Translations under genes and position numbers: made by a program
DNA from: Alphaproteobacteria bacterium
Lineage (GTDB): Bacteria; Pseudomonadota; Alphaproteobacteria; Rhodobacterales; Rhodobacteraceae
Length of the DNA: 64,000 bases
Direction: 5' to 3'
Assembly: GCA_030431485.1 (NCBI GenBank)
Contig: JAUIIR010000002.1
Coordinates: 62,001 to 126,000, forward strand
Notes under the pieces: model-generated
What the model was told of the DNA's origin: nothing
The model's database searches: none
Seen by the model: only the letters and a program-made list of their open reading frames with translations
In this document: positions 28,374-38,242 of the stretch, one piece after another
Layout of the letters: the number at the start of each line of letters is the position of its first letter
Position numbering within the stretch: the stretch's first letter is position 1

Positions 28374-28853
28374 TTACAGCGTAGTAACCAGCGCTGCGAC
28401 CCACATCCCTGCTGCGAATACCGTATGCGCAGCAAGGCCCATGCCGCGAACGCGCCACGGGTTGTCGGTGCGGCTGGCTGCCCATCCCAATCCCATCCCG
28501 GGCAACAGGAGAAACCATCCAGCGGCGATGGTGACCAGCGCGAAAATCCAGAGCGGTATGAACGGTTTACCGACAAGCCACTGGGAACCAACGATCATCA
28601 AAAACAGAATACCGTAGAGAATGCCTACGCCATAGTGCACAGCCCATCCAATGTGAGTTTCGCCAAAAACGGGCGGCACCTCACAAATGTCAGAATGGAA
28701 TACACGTCCCCTAGAAACCTCGGTCGCCCACCTCCCGACATTGCCCCAATTCGGTAAGGGTTGACCAAAAAACCGGTGCAGAACCATTGCCCAGAGGTCC
28801 ATCGATAGAGTTCCAACGACCCCCATAAAGACGCCTATAGTCACCAAGCCCAT
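28374..28853 (-). CDS. DUF2938 family membrane protein
   Basis: 159 aa hydrophobic; GTLSMDLWAMVLHRFFGQPLPNWGNVGRW pattern. Confidence 0.75.
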   Translation of the reverse strand: MGLVTIGVFMGVVGTLSMDLWAMVLHRFFGQPLPNWGNVGRWATEVSRGRVFHSDICEVPPVFGETHIGWAVHYGVGILYGILFLMIVGSQWLVGKPFIPLWIFALVTIAAGWFLLLPGMGLGWAASRTDNPWRVRGMGLAAHTVFAAGMWVAALVTTL

Positions 28854-28924
28854 AGCCCGCTCCCGCTTAATCGCTAAAACAAACTACAGACTTGGACACA
28901 AATTCCAATGCCGGGACCGAGCGC

Positions 28925-29347
28925 TTACCCAACCCAACCGACAATCTGATCCGCCCGCATCGCGCCCGACTGCCGCGCGCCCTCGCGGCCTTTGTCGAAA
29001 CGGATCATCGTCGGAATTCCCCGGATGCCGTAGGTTTGACCGGACTGAGGGAAGTCCTCGGTGTTCAGTTTCACCAAACGAGCCCGCGATTTTAGCGCAC
29101 CCGCAGCTTTGGAAAACTCCGGCCCCATCATCTTGCACGGCCCGCACCACGGCGCCCAAAAATCGACGACCAGTGGAACTTCATCCGTGCGTGCTGCTTT
29201 TTGCAAAGTTGCCCAATCGACCTCAACCGCCTTGCCTGGCATCAGTCCCGCGCCACAGGTGCCGCATTTGGGGTTTTCGTCCAGCCGGTTTTCGGGAACC
29301 CGGTTCGTCTGTCCACACTCAAGGCAGGTAAGTTTTTTTCCAGCCAT
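28925..29347 (-). CDS. trxC: Thioredoxin TrxC (thioredoxin 2)
   Basis: N-terminal zinc ribbon CLECGQTN...CGTCGAG and active site FWAPWCGPCKMMGPEF. Confidence 0.92.
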   Translation of the reverse strand: MAGKKLTCLECGQTNRVPENRLDENPKCGTCGAGLMPGKAVEVDWATLQKAARTDEVPLVVDFWAPWCGPCKMMGPEFSKAAGALKSRARLVKLNTEDFPQSGQTYGIRGIPTMIRFDKGREGARQSGAMRADQIVGWVG

Positions 29348-29422
29348 GACATCACTCCAAAACATATTCTGTGATTGATATGTGTGTGCTGAATCGAGAC
29401 GCTTCAAGACCCATCGCTGCCG

Positions 29423-30064
29423 TCAGTCCTCCGCAAGACTGCGCACCAGATCAGCCTTAGACATCTCAGATCGACCGTCGATCTTGCGCTCTTGTGCCAT
29501 GTCGTAAAGCTCATCCTTGGTTTTCTGCTCCAGAGCAGACACAGACTCTTCGCCCCGGCCGTCGTCATCGGTGGCGTCTTCTATTGCCGAAATCAACTCA
29601 TCCTTATTCATCGTCGATCGCCCTTCGATGTCCAGATCAGCTGCCCGATCCAAGAGCATATCCTTGGTTGGGCCGCGCTTTTTGATGAGCGCAACCTTGT
29701 CCCTCACATCGTCTGGTTGATCGACAAATTGCTGATCTCCGTCTTTCTTTTTCTGGGTAGATCGGGCGTATTCATCTTCTGTCAGCAACATCCTGACCTT
29801 CTTGGGCAGGTAGCGTTCACCAGTCGCATCCGAAGCCGCGCCCGACTTGGTGCCCCAATCTTCTTCGGTCCAACGGTGCAGATCGGTCTCCTCCTGATCA
29901 GGGCCGTCATCCTCATATCCTCCGCCCCGCTTCTGATATTCCTGTACAGCCAACTGCGCTTTCCGCGCGGACCATTGCCCGGGATCCCCGCCCTTGTCAG
30001 ATCGAGTGACTTCTTTTTTCACGGTCTCCCATAGATTGGGATCCGTTTTCTTGGCCGAACTCAT
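29423..30064 (-). CDS. Hypothetical protein with two Rho-N/SAP-like C-terminal repeats
   Basis: TKDMLLDRAADLDIEGRSTMNKDELISAIEDA and TKDELYDMAQERKIDGRSEMSKADLVRSLAED. Confidence 0.75.
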   Translation of the reverse strand: MSSAKKTDPNLWETVKKEVTRSDKGGDPGQWSARKAQLAVQEYQKRGGGYEDDGPDQEETDLHRWTEEDWGTKSGAASDATGERYLPKKVRMLLTEDEYARSTQKKKDGDQQFVDQPDDVRDKVALIKKRGPTKDMLLDRAADLDIEGRSTMNKDELISAIEDATDDDGRGEESVSALEQKTKDELYDMAQERKIDGRSEMSKADLVRSLAED

Positions 30065-30408
30065 GCGGACGTCTCCTTCACCAGGTCGTGGTTCCGGGTC
30101 ATCAGGGGATAGCGCCATTCGAACCTCTCAAACGCGCTGTCCGGGACGCCTTGCGACAGGTGAGGTTTCACATAGCCGAGGACTTTTGGCATGTGATCCC
30201 GCTGATTTTGGGACAGGCCATCCTTTTCCGTGTCTTTGATCTGCGCAATCCGGCGTCCGGATTTATCGCCGCTACTCTCACCTTCTTCGGCGTTCCCACC
30301 AGACCGGGAGTCCGCCGTATCGAGCCGCGGCTCCACCTCGGATTGGGTCATTTTGACGAGGTCTTGCCATTCGTCCCAGACTTGGTTTCTGGATTTTGAT
30401 GACGACAT
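30061..30408 (-). CDS. DUF3140-like protein
   Basis: VWDEWQDLVKMT...SGRRIAQI...HMPKVLGYVKPHL...WRYPLMTRNHD layout; ATGA overlap with the Rho-N protein. Confidence 0.7.
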   Translation of the reverse strand: MSSSKSRNQVWDEWQDLVKMTQSEVEPRLDTADSRSGGNAEEGESSGDKSGRRIAQIKDTEKDGLSQNQRDHMPKVLGYVKPHLSQGVPDSAFERFEWRYPLMTRNHDLVKETSA

Positions 30409-30648
30409 GTCTCACCTTTCTTTCCTATCGAAAGACAAGGCATGTGACGCAATGAAAGTTCCAAGGATTCGCGACATGCTACGCATGCAGTCACTTGCAA
30501 ATTCGCGCTGATTCTGCGATATAGGTGAGGCTAACGATCTTCTATTCGACCCTCTGTTTTCCGACACCGGCACACAGTCATCGATCCAGACGTGACTTCG
30601 CCGGGTTGCCGCATGTTGCGGGCAACGGAAAACACAAGGATACTTCAC

Positions 30649-30855
30649 ATGGCCTCTGGCACAGTGAAATGGTTTAACACCACAAAAGGCTACGGCTTCA
30701 TCGCACCCGATGGCGGCTCCAAGGACGTTTTCGTCCACATCTCCGCTGTTGAGCGTTCGGGCCTGACCGGTCTGCGCGACGATCAGAAGGTGACCTTCGA
30801 CATCGAAGCCGGCCGCGACGGTCGCGAGAGCGCAGTCAATCTCGCGCTGGCGTAA
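30649..30855 (+). CDS. Cold-shock protein (CspA family), copy 1
   Basis: [38 protein letters not shown]. Confidence 0.95.
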   Translation: MASGTVKWFNTTKGYGFIAPDGGSKDVFVHISAVERSGLTGLRDDQKVTFDIEAGRDGRESAVNLALA

Positions 30856-30866
30856 GCCAAACCTTA

Positions 30867-30911
30867 CACAAAAAAAAACTGTCCGTCGCGAAATGCGGCG
30901 GGCGGTTTTTC
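30867..30911 (+). terminator. Rho-independent terminator of cold-shock gene 1
   Basis: Hairpin CTGTCCGTCGCGAAATGCGGCGGGCGG followed by a T tract. Confidence 0.6.
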
Positions 30912-31090
30912 TTTACCACCGACCTGCAATCGGTTTGGACATGATCAGCGGTGTTGTGGCCAATGTGCCGCAATTGTTATTTCGCAGTGCGTGTCAGTCA
31001 TGCGATGGCGCTTGTTTTCGCCTAAAGCCTCGGCAACATGTCGCGTGCCTTTTTTTTGCGATTTACCAACAATGAGGAACAACGCTGCCC

Positions 31091-31651
31091 ATGTTTTCCA
31101 GACGTCACTTTCTGGCTGCCACCGCCGCCGGTCTGGCTGCCCCAAGCCTTGCCAAGGCGCAAGGTTTCCAAATTGATCCAATCTACATGCCCCAGAATGT
31201 TCGCATCAAAAGCGATGTGGCTCCGGGGCAAATCCTGATCCTGCCGCGTGCGCATTTTTTGTATCACGTGACCCAGCCCGGTGTGGCGCGCCGCTACGGT
31301 GTTGGCGTCGGTCGGGCCGGGCTTGAATTCACAGGCACTGCGGAAATCGCGGTCAAGAAAGAGTGGCCAACATGGCGACCAACGGACGAAATGATCGAAC
31401 GTGAGCCGAAGACTTACGCGAAGTTCGTCGATAACGACTACGTCCAGCCAGGTGGACCCGGCAACCCACTTGGCGCGCGAGCGCTTTATCTGTTCCAGAA
31501 CGGGCGGGACACATTTTTCCGGATCCATGGAACAACAGCCCCGCGGTCAATCGGTCAGTCCGTTTCAAACGGATGTATCCGTATGCTTAACGCCCATGTC
31601 GAAGACCTTTATGAACGCGTGCCCATCGGCACCGTCGTTACGGTCCTTTAA
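31091..31651 (+). CDS. L,D-transpeptidase (YkuD family), exported
   Basis: IHGTTAPRSIGQSVSNGCIRMLNAHVEDLYERVPIGTVV catalytic HGT...SNGCIRM. Confidence 0.92.
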   Translation: MFSRRHFLAATAAGLAAPSLAKAQGFQIDPIYMPQNVRIKSDVAPGQILILPRAHFLYHVTQPGVARRYGVGVGRAGLEFTGTAEIAVKKEWPTWRPTDEMIEREPKTYAKFVDNDYVQPGGPGNPLGARALYLFQNGRDTFFRIHGTTAPRSIGQSVSNGCIRMLNAHVEDLYERVPIGTVVTVL

Positions 31652-31784
31652 TTATACAGGCCTCCGAGGCGTGATCCGCACGCGCCTCGGGATTGTCATT
31701 CTGCTGCCTTAAATTCGAGCGCGATGCTGGGCCATCACTGGCACATTACTGATACGCGTGTTCCTTGAGTGAAGAGGCAGAACA

Positions 31785-31958
31785 TTGGCAGCCATAACAT
31801 TCATCGCTGGAAGCATTTTGGGTTGGATCGCAGCCGCCACTGCGTTGATTGCAGGAGCACTGGCCTCGACAGCGCTTATCGTCTTTGTGGCAACCAGCTT
31901 CGGATTTTCGTGCCTAGCTCTGCTCGCAGCCTCGCTAAGAGCGCAGCCCGACGTCTGA
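31785..31958 (+). CDS. Small hydrophobic membrane protein (57 aa, TTG start), absent from the ORF track
   Basis: TTG-initiated frame LAAITFIAGSILGWIAAATALIAGALASTALIVFVATSFGFSCLALLAASLRAQPDV, two TM-like stretches, purine-rich GAAGAGG upstream. Confidence 0.5.
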   Translation: MAAITFIAGSILGWIAAATALIAGALASTALIVFVATSFGFSCLALLAASLRAQPDV

Positions 31959-32013
31959 CCACAATCGCACAGTCATTAGGCAGGCGCGCGAAATCGCGCC
32001 GACCCTGCTAGTG

Positions 32014-32277
32014 TTACAGCAGGACGTGTATCACGAGCAGATTTGGAATGATGAACGCAGCAGCGATACAGAACAACTTGGCCAAATGCGACGCCGTCTG
32101 AAAAAGCTTATTCTCTTCCATCGCATCGCCATAGGCCAACGCCGCAAAGAATAGTGCACCGGATTGTCCGTTTTCAATCAATCGGTTACGCTCGATCTCG
32201 GCGCGGGCTTCGGCATACCGCTTATCCAGCATACTTTGCTCTGTTTTGGCGGCCACCCGTGCTTCCATGCCTGACAT
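32014..32277 (-). CDS. Small hypothetical membrane-anchored protein
   Basis: MSGMEARVAAKTEQ... with C-terminal hydrophobic segment LFCIAAAFIIPNLLVIHVLL; start trimmed. Confidence 0.5.
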   Translation of the reverse strand: MSGMEARVAAKTEQSMLDKRYAEARAEIERNRLIENGQSGALFFAALAYGDAMEENKLFQTASHLAKLFCIAAAFIIPNLLVIHVLL

Positions 32278-32526
32278 TATCCCTCTCCCTGCAGTCTGAG
32301 ACGGTGTAAAGATGGTGCGCAACGCGCGCAGGGCAAGGCACTTACAAATGAAAGTCAGCACTTGGCTTTTTTCTTGCGTCATTTCCGGAATCACATGAAA
32401 ACGTGACTCGCAACGTTACCAATTTCGACCACTGCTCCCATCCCGGCTCAGTTACGCGATTTTGACTGACCGAGCCCGTCGCGCCGTCTTGCCCGGCGGA
32501 AGATAAGACAGACAGGAGTAGAACGG

Positions 32527-32733
32527 ATGGCCACTGGCACCGTCAAATGGTTCAACACCACTAAAGGCTACGGCTTCATCGCACCGGACAGCGGCGGAAA
32601 GGACGTGTTCGTACACATTTCTGCCGTCGAGCGATCTGGCCTGACCGGACTCGCGGACAATCAGAAGGTCACCTATGACCTTGAAGCTGGTCGTGACGGT
32701 CGCGAAGCTGCGGTCAACCTCGCGCTCGCATAA
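32527..32733 (+). CDS. Cold-shock protein (CspA family), copy 2
   Basis: [38 protein letters not shown]; 60/68 identical to copy 1. Confidence 0.95.
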   Translation: MATGTVKWFNTTKGYGFIAPDSGGKDVFVHISAVERSGLTGLADNQKVTYDLEAGRDGREAAVNLALA

Positions 32734-32740
32734 CGTGGTT

Positions 32741-33355
32741 TCAGGGCTCCGCCCAATCCACGTCCTTGGCTTCTGAGATCGTCAATCGGCCATCCGGCCA
32801 AGGTCGGAACAACGCGCGGGCGGCTGTTGCGTCGCCCGTCAACCAAAGACCTAAGTCTTTTGGTTCAAGAATGACCCCCATACGATCGTGAATATTGCGC
32901 AGGTCCGCATTGGGCGGACAGGTCAGCGTTGCAATTTGTGGCACCTCAATGCCACCCGGCGTAGACCAGACGTCGTAAATAGATGCAAACCAGAGCGGTG
33001 CGCCCTCTGCCGAACGGATATCCCACGCCGTCTTTCGACGTGATTGTCCGGTCCACTCGTACCATCCGTCCACAGGTACGACGGCCCGACGCATGTTTTC
33101 AAAAGCGCTTTTTTCGAAAACCGTCTCAGAACGCGCGTTGACGATGGTTTCCATGACCGGGCGTCCTCTGGCATTCCGGCGCCCAGTCGGGATCATCCCC
33201 CATCGCATTTTGCAAAAACCGGTCTCAATCAGTGCCAAAACCTCCTGCCCGGGCTTGATGTTGCGCCTTGGCGGTTCTGCGTCTGGGACATCCACACCTG
33301 CGATGTCAGCCAACTCCGCAACGGGCCTAGTCAGGTATAGCCGACCCGGCATCAC
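32741..33355 (-). CDS. SOS response-associated peptidase / HMCES (YedK) family
   Basis: Catalytic-region NARSETV..., PVDGWYEW; partial N-terminal match (MPGRLYLTRP, Cys2 not obvious). Confidence 0.85.
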   Translation of the reverse strand: MMPGRLYLTRPVAELADIAGVDVPDAEPPRRNIKPGQEVLALIETGFCKMRWGMIPTGRRNARGRPVMETIVNARSETVFEKSAFENMRRAVVPVDGWYEWTGQSRRKTAWDIRSAEGAPLWFASIYDVWSTPGGIEVPQIATLTCPPNADLRNIHDRMGVILEPKDLGLWLTGDATAARALFRPWPDGRLTISEAKDVDWAEP

Positions 33356-34026
33356 TTAGCCGCGCGTTTGACCAATTCGGCAACAGCCGGACCCATAGCC
33401 TCAACGATCAAGTCCACACCCTCCGCGTTCGGGTGGATGCCATCCATCTGCATGACATCGCGCAGTTCGGCTGGAGTGCTCCCGACGCTATACAAGCCTT
33501 CGAAAAAACGAGGGAAGTAAAGCGCGCCGTAGGCATCCGCCAATTCCGGATACATCGCGTCGAATTCAGCTTTGTATTCAGGGCCGTAGTTGCCCGGCGC
33601 TTCCATTCCGACAATCAATACATCAAGCGCGTTCTCCTCGGCGACTTGTAGAATGCATTCGAGATTTTCACGCGACACCGATGGGTCTAGCCCCCGCAGA
33701 AGGTCGTTCCCGCCGAGAGCCACGATAAGTGCATCTGTAGACGGCGACAGCGACCACTCAACACGTGACAAGCCGCCCGCTGTGGTGTCTCCAGAGACAC
33801 CGGCATTCACCAGCCGCACATCAAGGCCCTGTTCCGCAAGATAGCTGCGCATCTTCGGAACAAAGCCGTTCTGGTCGATCAAACCATATCCCGCTGTAAG
33901 GCTGTCGCCCAAGGCAATCACCTCTACCGGTTCAGCTTGGACAGCCGTGACTGTGCACAGGCACACAACCGCCACGCGTGCCTTGCTCAGAACCCACGAC
34001 GCCCCATATGTGAATGAGTGAAACAT
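33352..34026 (-). CDS. SGNH arylesterase / lysophospholipase (TesA-like)
   Basis: IALGDSLTAGYGL, ALGGNDLLRG, DGIHPNAEG; divergent from an ABC ATPase as is typical of tesA loci. Confidence 0.9.
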   Translation of the reverse strand: MFHSFTYGASWVLSKARVAVVCLCTVTAVQAEPVEVIALGDSLTAGYGLIDQNGFVPKMRSYLAEQGLDVRLVNAGVSGDTTAGGLSRVEWSLSPSTDALIVALGGNDLLRGLDPSVSRENLECILQVAEENALDVLIVGMEAPGNYGPEYKAEFDAMYPELADAYGALYFPRFFEGLYSVGSTPAELRDVMQMDGIHPNAEGVDLIVEAMGPAVAELVKRAAK

Positions 34027-34045
34027 TAAAAAAGCTCCGTACCCA

Positions 34046-34738
34046 ATGACCCAACCCGTCCTCGACCTCAAAGATGTCACGCTCAGCCTTAAGGGCAATG
34101 CCGGAATGGTTGAGATCCTACATGGGATCAGCCTTTCCGTTCACAAGGGCGAGACATTGGGCCTGATCGGTCCTTCTGGCTCGGGTAAGTCTTCTTTGCT
34201 GATGGTGATGGGCGGCCTTGAGAATGCCACATCCGGCAGTGTGGTCGCCTTGGGACAGGATTTGACCGCGATGGACGAGGACAAAATGGCCCGGTTCCGC
34301 CGCGATCATATGGGGGTGGTCTTTCAGTCATTTCACCTGATTCCAACCATGACTGCACTGGAAAATGTCGCCACTCCGCTGGAGTTGGCTGGCGAGAAGG
34401 ATGCGTATGCGCGTGCTGAAGCCGAACTAGAGGCAGTCGGGCTCGCGCATCGAGCCGATCATTACCCGGCACAGATGTCCGGCGGGGAACAGCAACGTGT
34501 CGCGCTGGCGCGTGCGTCGGTCACCCGACCGGAAATCCTTCTCGCGGATGAGCCGACAGGCAATCTAGATGGTGTGAACGGACAAGCGATCATCGACTTG
34601 CTGTTTGGTCTGCGCGACCGCCACGGGGCAACGCTTGTTCTGGTGACGCACAGCCGTGAACTTGCCGCAAAATGCGACCGTGTGATCCGCCTGACCGACG
34701 GACATATCGCAGATAGCGAACTGAAGGCGGCAGAATAA
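34046..34738 (+). CDS. ABC transporter ATP-binding protein (YbbA/LolD-like)
   Basis: GPSGSGKSSLL, MSGGEQQRVALARA, LLADEPTGNLD. Confidence 0.92.
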   Translation: MTQPVLDLKDVTLSLKGNAGMVEILHGISLSVHKGETLGLIGPSGSGKSSLLMVMGGLENATSGSVVALGQDLTAMDEDKMARFRRDHMGVVFQSFHLIPTMTALENVATPLELAGEKDAYARAEAELEAVGLAHRADHYPAQMSGGEQQRVALARASVTRPEILLADEPTGNLDGVNGQAIIDLLFGLRDRHGATLVLVTHSRELAAKCDRVIRLTDGHIADSELKAAE

Positions 34739-37266
34739 TGGCGCTAGGCACAGCGGCTCGTTTCGCCCGCCGGGAACTACGTGGCGGTCTGAAGGGCTTC
34801 CGCATCTTTCTCGCTTGTCTTGCTCTCGGCGTGGCCGCAATCGCGGGGGTCGGTTCAGTCCGGTCAGCAATTCAGTCAGGTCTTGAAGCACAAGGCTCGA
34901 TCCTGCTCGGTGGGGATGCGTCGGTAGAATTTACCTACCGCTTTGCCGAGCCCGAAGAACGCGCCTATCTGGAAAGCATTTCCACCAGCATCTCCGAGAT
35001 TACCGATTTCCGCTCCATGGTCGTCAAAGACCCTGACGGAGTTGCCGAACGCGCGCTCACACAGGTGAAATCAGTTGATGACGCCTACCCGCTGACAGGC
35101 GATGTTGTTCTTGAGCCGGCCATGACATTGGCAGAGGCGTTGGTCGGAACCCAGGCCCAGCCCGGCGCGGTTATGGCTCCTCTGCTTGCGGACCGGTTGG
35201 GTCTTCAGCCCGGTGACAGTTTTCGCCTTGGAACACAGGATTTCACGCTATCGGCAATCCTCATCAATGAACCTGACAGTTCAGCCTCTGGCTTCTCACT
35301 GGGCCCGCGCACCTTGGTGACAACCGACGCTCTGCGCGACGCCGGCCTCTTGCAACCCGGCACCCTCTACGAGACCGAGTACCGCTTGCTTCTGCCCGCA
35401 AACAGCGATCTCGATGCACTCGAAACTGCAACGGTACAGGCGTTCCCAAGCAGCGGCCTGCGCTGGCGGGATTCACGAAACGGCGCACCAGGCGTGGCAC
35501 GGTTCGTTGAACGCTTGGGCGCTTTCCTGATCCTTGTAGGTCTGTCTGGCCTTGCTGTGGGCGGTATTGGCGTGTCTGCCGCCGTCCGCGCCTATCTGGC
35601 CCGCAAGACCAGCGTGATCGCCACGCTTCGCACCCTAGGTGCCACCCGCGCCACGATCTTCCAGACCTACTTCCTCCAGATTGGCGTTCTGAGCCTGTTG
35701 GGCATCAGTATGGGCCTTGTCCTCGGAGCACTTGTGCCAATTCTATTTGGCCCGCTTATCAGCGCCTCGCTGCCCGTACCCGCGATCTTCACTATTCACC
35801 CAGCCCCGCTGATCGAAGCGGCGCTTTACGGGATCCTGACGGCGTTGGTATTCACCCTCTGGCCGCTGGCGCGGACCGAAGACATCCGTCCGGCAACGCT
35901 CTTTCGCGATGCACTCGATGGCGGCAAAGCACTTCCCGCGTGGCGCTATGTAATCGCGACGCTTGTCTTGCTGGGATTGTTGGTCGGTGTCGCCTCACTC
36001 TTTTCGGGCAGCCCGTTTCTGACGCTCTGGACAGCCGGAGGTCTGATCGGCGCGCTTGTTGTCCTCGTGGTCGCAGCCATTGCTATCCGCTGGATCGCGA
36101 AACGCTCCACCAAAGCCACACGGGGCCACCCTGTCTGGCGGTGGGCGCTAGCGTCTATCGGCGGTCCCCGTGATGCCGCAGCCCCCGTTGTGCTATCACT
36201 GGGCCTTGGCCTGTCCGTTTTGGCTGCCGTTGGTCAGATCGATGGAAACCTGCGCACTGCGATTGACCGCGACCTGCCCGACGTAGCGCCGGCCTATTTC
36301 TTCGTCGACATCCAACCCGATCAGATGCCGGATTACATGGATATCCTTGAAAACGATCCCGCAGTAGACCGGATAGACACCGCCCCGATGTTGAGGGGCG
36401 TCCTGAGCGAAATCAATGGACGTCCCGCACGCGAGGTGGCTGGTGATCATTGGGTCGTTACCGGCGACCGGGGGATAACATACGCGGCGCAGCCCGATGC
36501 AAACACCCGCATCGTGGCTGGCGAATGGTGGGACGCCGATCATGACGGCCCTGCGGAAGTGAGCTTTGCAATTGAAGAAGCCGAAGAAATGGGTCTTTCG
36601 CTGGGCGACACACTGACCGTCAATGTACTTGGCCGGGACATCACAGCAACGATCACGAGCTTTCGCGATGTGGACTTCTCGACCGCAGGTATGGGCTTTG
36701 TGATGACCCTGACACCGAATGCGCTACGCGGCGCACCGCACACATTTATCTCGACCGTCTACGCCCCAGCAAAGGACGAAGCCCGCATCCTGCGCGAACT
36801 CGCCACTGCCTTCCCGAACATCACGGCGATCAGTGTTCGCGATGCCATCGACCGCGTAAGCGTCCTTCTTGAAGGGATCGGTGCTGCCGTTCGCTGGGGC
36901 GCTGCGGCCACCCTGCTCACCGGGTTCCTTGTTCTGATCGGGGCAGCCGCAGCGGGGGAAGGCGCGCGCACTTACGAGGCCGCTGTCCTGAAAACACTGG
37001 GAGCCAGCCGCGCCCGTATCCTGCAAAGCTTTGCCTTACGGTCGGCGCTACTCGGCGGCGGCGCGGGAATCGTTGCTTTGGCGGCAGGCATCCTTGGCAG
37101 TTGGGCCGTTATGACCTTCATCATGGACAGCAGCTTTGCCGTGGTCTGGCCGTCTGCATTAGGCATAGTTGTCGGCGGCGTGTTTGCCACGCTTGTTGCT
37201 GGGCTGATCTTTGCCTGGCGTCCCCTGGCGGCGCGGCCTGCCCAAGTGCTCCGCGCGCGCGAATGA
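34738..37266 (+). CDS. FtsX-like permease (YbbP-like)
   Basis: 842 aa, duplicated FtsX domains, overlaps ATPase by 1 nt. Confidence 0.9.
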   Translation: MALGTAARFARRELRGGLKGFRIFLACLALGVAAIAGVGSVRSAIQSGLEAQGSILLGGDASVEFTYRFAEPEERAYLESISTSISEITDFRSMVVKDPDGVAERALTQVKSVDDAYPLTGDVVLEPAMTLAEALVGTQAQPGAVMAPLLADRLGLQPGDSFRLGTQDFTLSAILINEPDSSASGFSLGPRTLVTTDALRDAGLLQPGTLYETEYRLLLPANSDLDALETATVQAFPSSGLRWRDSRNGAPGVARFVERLGAFLILVGLSGLAVGGIGVSAAVRAYLARKTSVIATLRTLGATRATIFQTYFLQIGVLSLLGISMGLVLGALVPILFGPLISASLPVPAIFTIHPAPLIEAALYGILTALVFTLWPLARTEDIRPATLFRDALDGGKALPAWRYVIATLVLLGLLVGVASLFSGSPFLTLWTAGGLIGALVVLVVAAIAIRWIAKRSTKATRGHPVWRWALASIGGPRDAAAPVVLSLGLGLSVLAAVGQIDGNLRTAIDRDLPDVAPAYFFVDIQPDQMPDYMDILENDPAVDRIDTAPMLRGVLSEINGRPAREVAGDHWVVTGDRGITYAAQPDANTRIVAGEWWDADHDGPAEVSFAIEEAEEMGLSLGDTLTVNVLGRDITATITSFRDVDFSTAGMGFVMTLTPNALRGAPHTFISTVYAPAKDEARILRELATAFPNITAISVRDAIDRVSVLLEGIGAAVRWGAAATLLTGFLVLIGAAAAGEGARTYEAAVLKTLGASRARILQSFALRSALLGGGAGIVALAAGILGSWAVMTFIMDSSFAVVWPSALGIVVGGVFATLVAGLIFAWRPLAARPAQVLRARE

Positions 37267-37364
37267 AAAGCCTTGGGAGCAAGCAAGGGCAATAAACCAC
37301 CTTGCCCTGACGCCGTTCCCTTGGCATGCCCCGGGCAACTTACCTTCCAGAACCGAGTCGCCCG

Positions 37365-38237
37365 ATGTCCGATAGCCTTCCGATGACGATCCCGGCCCCC
37401 CTGACGCCGGCACGACGTACGCAGATCATAAATCTCGTCCGCCGCGCCGCACGCGCTGAAATTCTGCCGCGTTTCCGGACGCTGAGCACCAATGACATTG
37501 ACCAGAAATCCGGTCCTATGGATGTGGTGACCGCCGCCGACAAAGAGGCGGAAAAGATGATTGCGCGGGGGTTGCTGGCCCTCTTCCCCAACGCCCATAT
37601 TGTCGGCGAAGAGTCAGTGACAGATGACAAGGTCGCTGGCCTAGCAGACGCTGAGATGGGGTTCACCATTGATCCTGTTGACGGCACCTGGAACTTTGCC
37701 CACGGTCTGGCGACCTTCGGCGTTATCTTATCCATGACCCGCTTTGGCGTTCCCGTGTTCGGTTTAATCTATGACCCCATCACAGACGAAGTACTGATCG
37801 CCGACGAAACCGGACCGGCGCAAGTCATCGCACCACGGCGCCCCGCACGCAGCGTCACCGTTTCCAAAGGCGGTCCGGTGGAAAGCCTCAGCGGCTTTGC
37901 TTCAGTCTACAACATTCCGGAAAACAAACGCGCTGAGTTGATTGGTCTGATGACCCGGTTCCAGAGGCTTTATTCACTGCGCTGCGCCGCACATGAATTT
38001 CGCATGGTCGCGCAAGGACATGTCGATTTTATCCTCTGTCCGAACCTCACACCTTGGGATCATGCAGCCGGATCGCTCATAGTGCGGCGTGCTGGTGGGC
38101 ATGTCGCGTGCCTTGACGGCTCGGAGTACCGGGCTCAGATGCGCGATGGCTATCTGCTCTGCGCGTCAGACGCAGCAACCTGGGGGCGCGTCCGGGACGC
38201 AATGTCATTCCTGCTGGAAGATCAGCCCAAGGGCTGA
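37365..38237 (+). CDS. Inositol monophosphatase family protein (SuhB/HisN-like)
   Basis: MDVVTAADKEAEKMI, IVGEESVTD, IDPVDGTWNFAHGL, WDHAAGSLIVRRAGG. Confidence 0.9.
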   Translation: MSDSLPMTIPAPLTPARRTQIINLVRRAARAEILPRFRTLSTNDIDQKSGPMDVVTAADKEAEKMIARGLLALFPNAHIVGEESVTDDKVAGLADAEMGFTIDPVDGTWNFAHGLATFGVILSMTRFGVPVFGLIYDPITDEVLIADETGPAQVIAPRRPARSVTVSKGGPVESLSGFASVYNIPENKRAELIGLMTRFQRLYSLRCAAHEFRMVAQGHVDFILCPNLTPWDHAAGSLIVRRAGGHVACLDGSEYRAQMRDGYLLCASDAATWGRVRDAMSFLLEDQPKG

Positions 38238-38242
38238 CTTGT

